Positions 63,840 through 64,000 of a stretch of DNA of 64,000 bases are shown in pieces. Each line of letters opens with the position of its first letter. Position 1 is the first letter of the stretch. A program made the position numbers and the translations under genes. This DNA is from Gammaproteobacteria bacterium (GTDB lineage: Bacteria > Pseudomonadota > Gammaproteobacteria > Pseudomonadales > Azotimanducaceae). The DNA is taken from the NCBI GenBank assembly GCA_012960535.1, contig DUBB01000014.1, positions 92,382 to 156,381 of the forward strand. The letters run 5' to 3'. Under the pieces are notes generated by a model that was not told the DNA's origin, did no database searches, and worked only from the letters and a program-made list of their open reading frames with translations.

Positions 63840-64000
63840 ATAATGGGAATTAGTTATTATATAGGCCAATTTTAACTAATAATAATGGGGAAATAGTATA
63901 ATATATGTTATATAACGATAATATTTAGGGGTATAGTTTAATTAATTCACTTATTAATTAATATTATGATTTTGCTCTCTGTATATTCCGATAAATATCC
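63840..64000. other. AT-rich right edge
   Basis: The last 160 nt are far richer in A and T than the rest (runs such as aataataatgggg, attaattaatatta). It holds no gene. It could be a promoter region, a genomic-island edge or an intergenic sink. Confidence 0.6.

Noticed and set aside
1..64000. CRISPR arrays, insertion sequences, integrases or att sites
   Set aside because: No spaced repeats of suitable length, no transposase or integrase frames and no flanking inverted repeats were found on reading.

Overview
The window looks like chromosome of a marine-type gammaproteobacterium, probably an OMG/Cellvibrionales-like heterotroph. The reasons are the hslO and sppA orthologues, a large TonB-dependent receptor, TPR-sulfotransferase and TPR-2OG-oxygenase proteins, and many lipid or xenobiotic catabolism families (acyl-CoA dehydrogenases, PhyH dioxygenases, SDRs, GSTs). 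The taxonomic placement is inference from gene families only. Base composition is roughly balanced, except for a GC-rich patch near 48.7-49.9 kb and a very AT-rich right end. I saw no rRNA, tRNA, CRISPR, IS element or phage gene.

Layout. 1-6 kb: a truncated dienelactone hydrolase, a PPOX split-barrel protein, a DUF167 protein, an M81 metallopeptidase, a branched-chain aminotransferase and a secreted sulfatase. 6-20 kb: a GST remnant fused in context to a double-DSBA protein, a DUF4153 membrane protein, an MFE2-type SDR, a glycosyltransferase-like protein, a second dienelactone hydrolase, an LLM oxidoreductase, a decayed response regulator, a GH3 beta-glucosidase and a PyrD-PyrK-like fusion. 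20-24 kb: an exported C15-like protein lacking its catalytic Cys, then a Rieske oxygenase and FAH hydrolase pair.

24-34 kb is the most intriguing part: a TPR-sulfotransferase and an exported S9 peptidase diverge from a TPR-2OG oxygenase, a TonB-dependent receptor, a methyltransferase and a small exported protein. The divergent promoter region carries a GATGAA microsatellite and a short hydrophobic ORF. I propose, as inference, a peptide uptake, processing and modification locus.

34-46 kb holds an SDR, a PPOX protein and a long minus-strand catabolic block: PhyH; enoyl-CoA hydratase, acyl-CoA dehydrogenase, a 108-aa unknown and a TPP enzyme in one coupled operon; copper amine oxidase; thiolase-like TLP1; GST. 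A second PhyH follows on the plus strand. 46-64 kb holds a membrane-anchored unknown, a ceramidase-like membrane protein, a frameshifted GC-rich FAD oxidoreductase, an orphan FetB-type permease, a DUF1501/DUF1800 pair, hslO, a beta-barrel protein, a decayed SGNH hydrolase, an acyl-CoA dehydrogenase, two reductases of the SDR superfamily, sppA and a cupin.

Four loci are broken (GST, response regulator, FAD oxidoreductase, SGNH hydrolase). Two of the breaks are single-base contractions of homopolymers, so sequencing error must be excluded before calling them pseudogenes.
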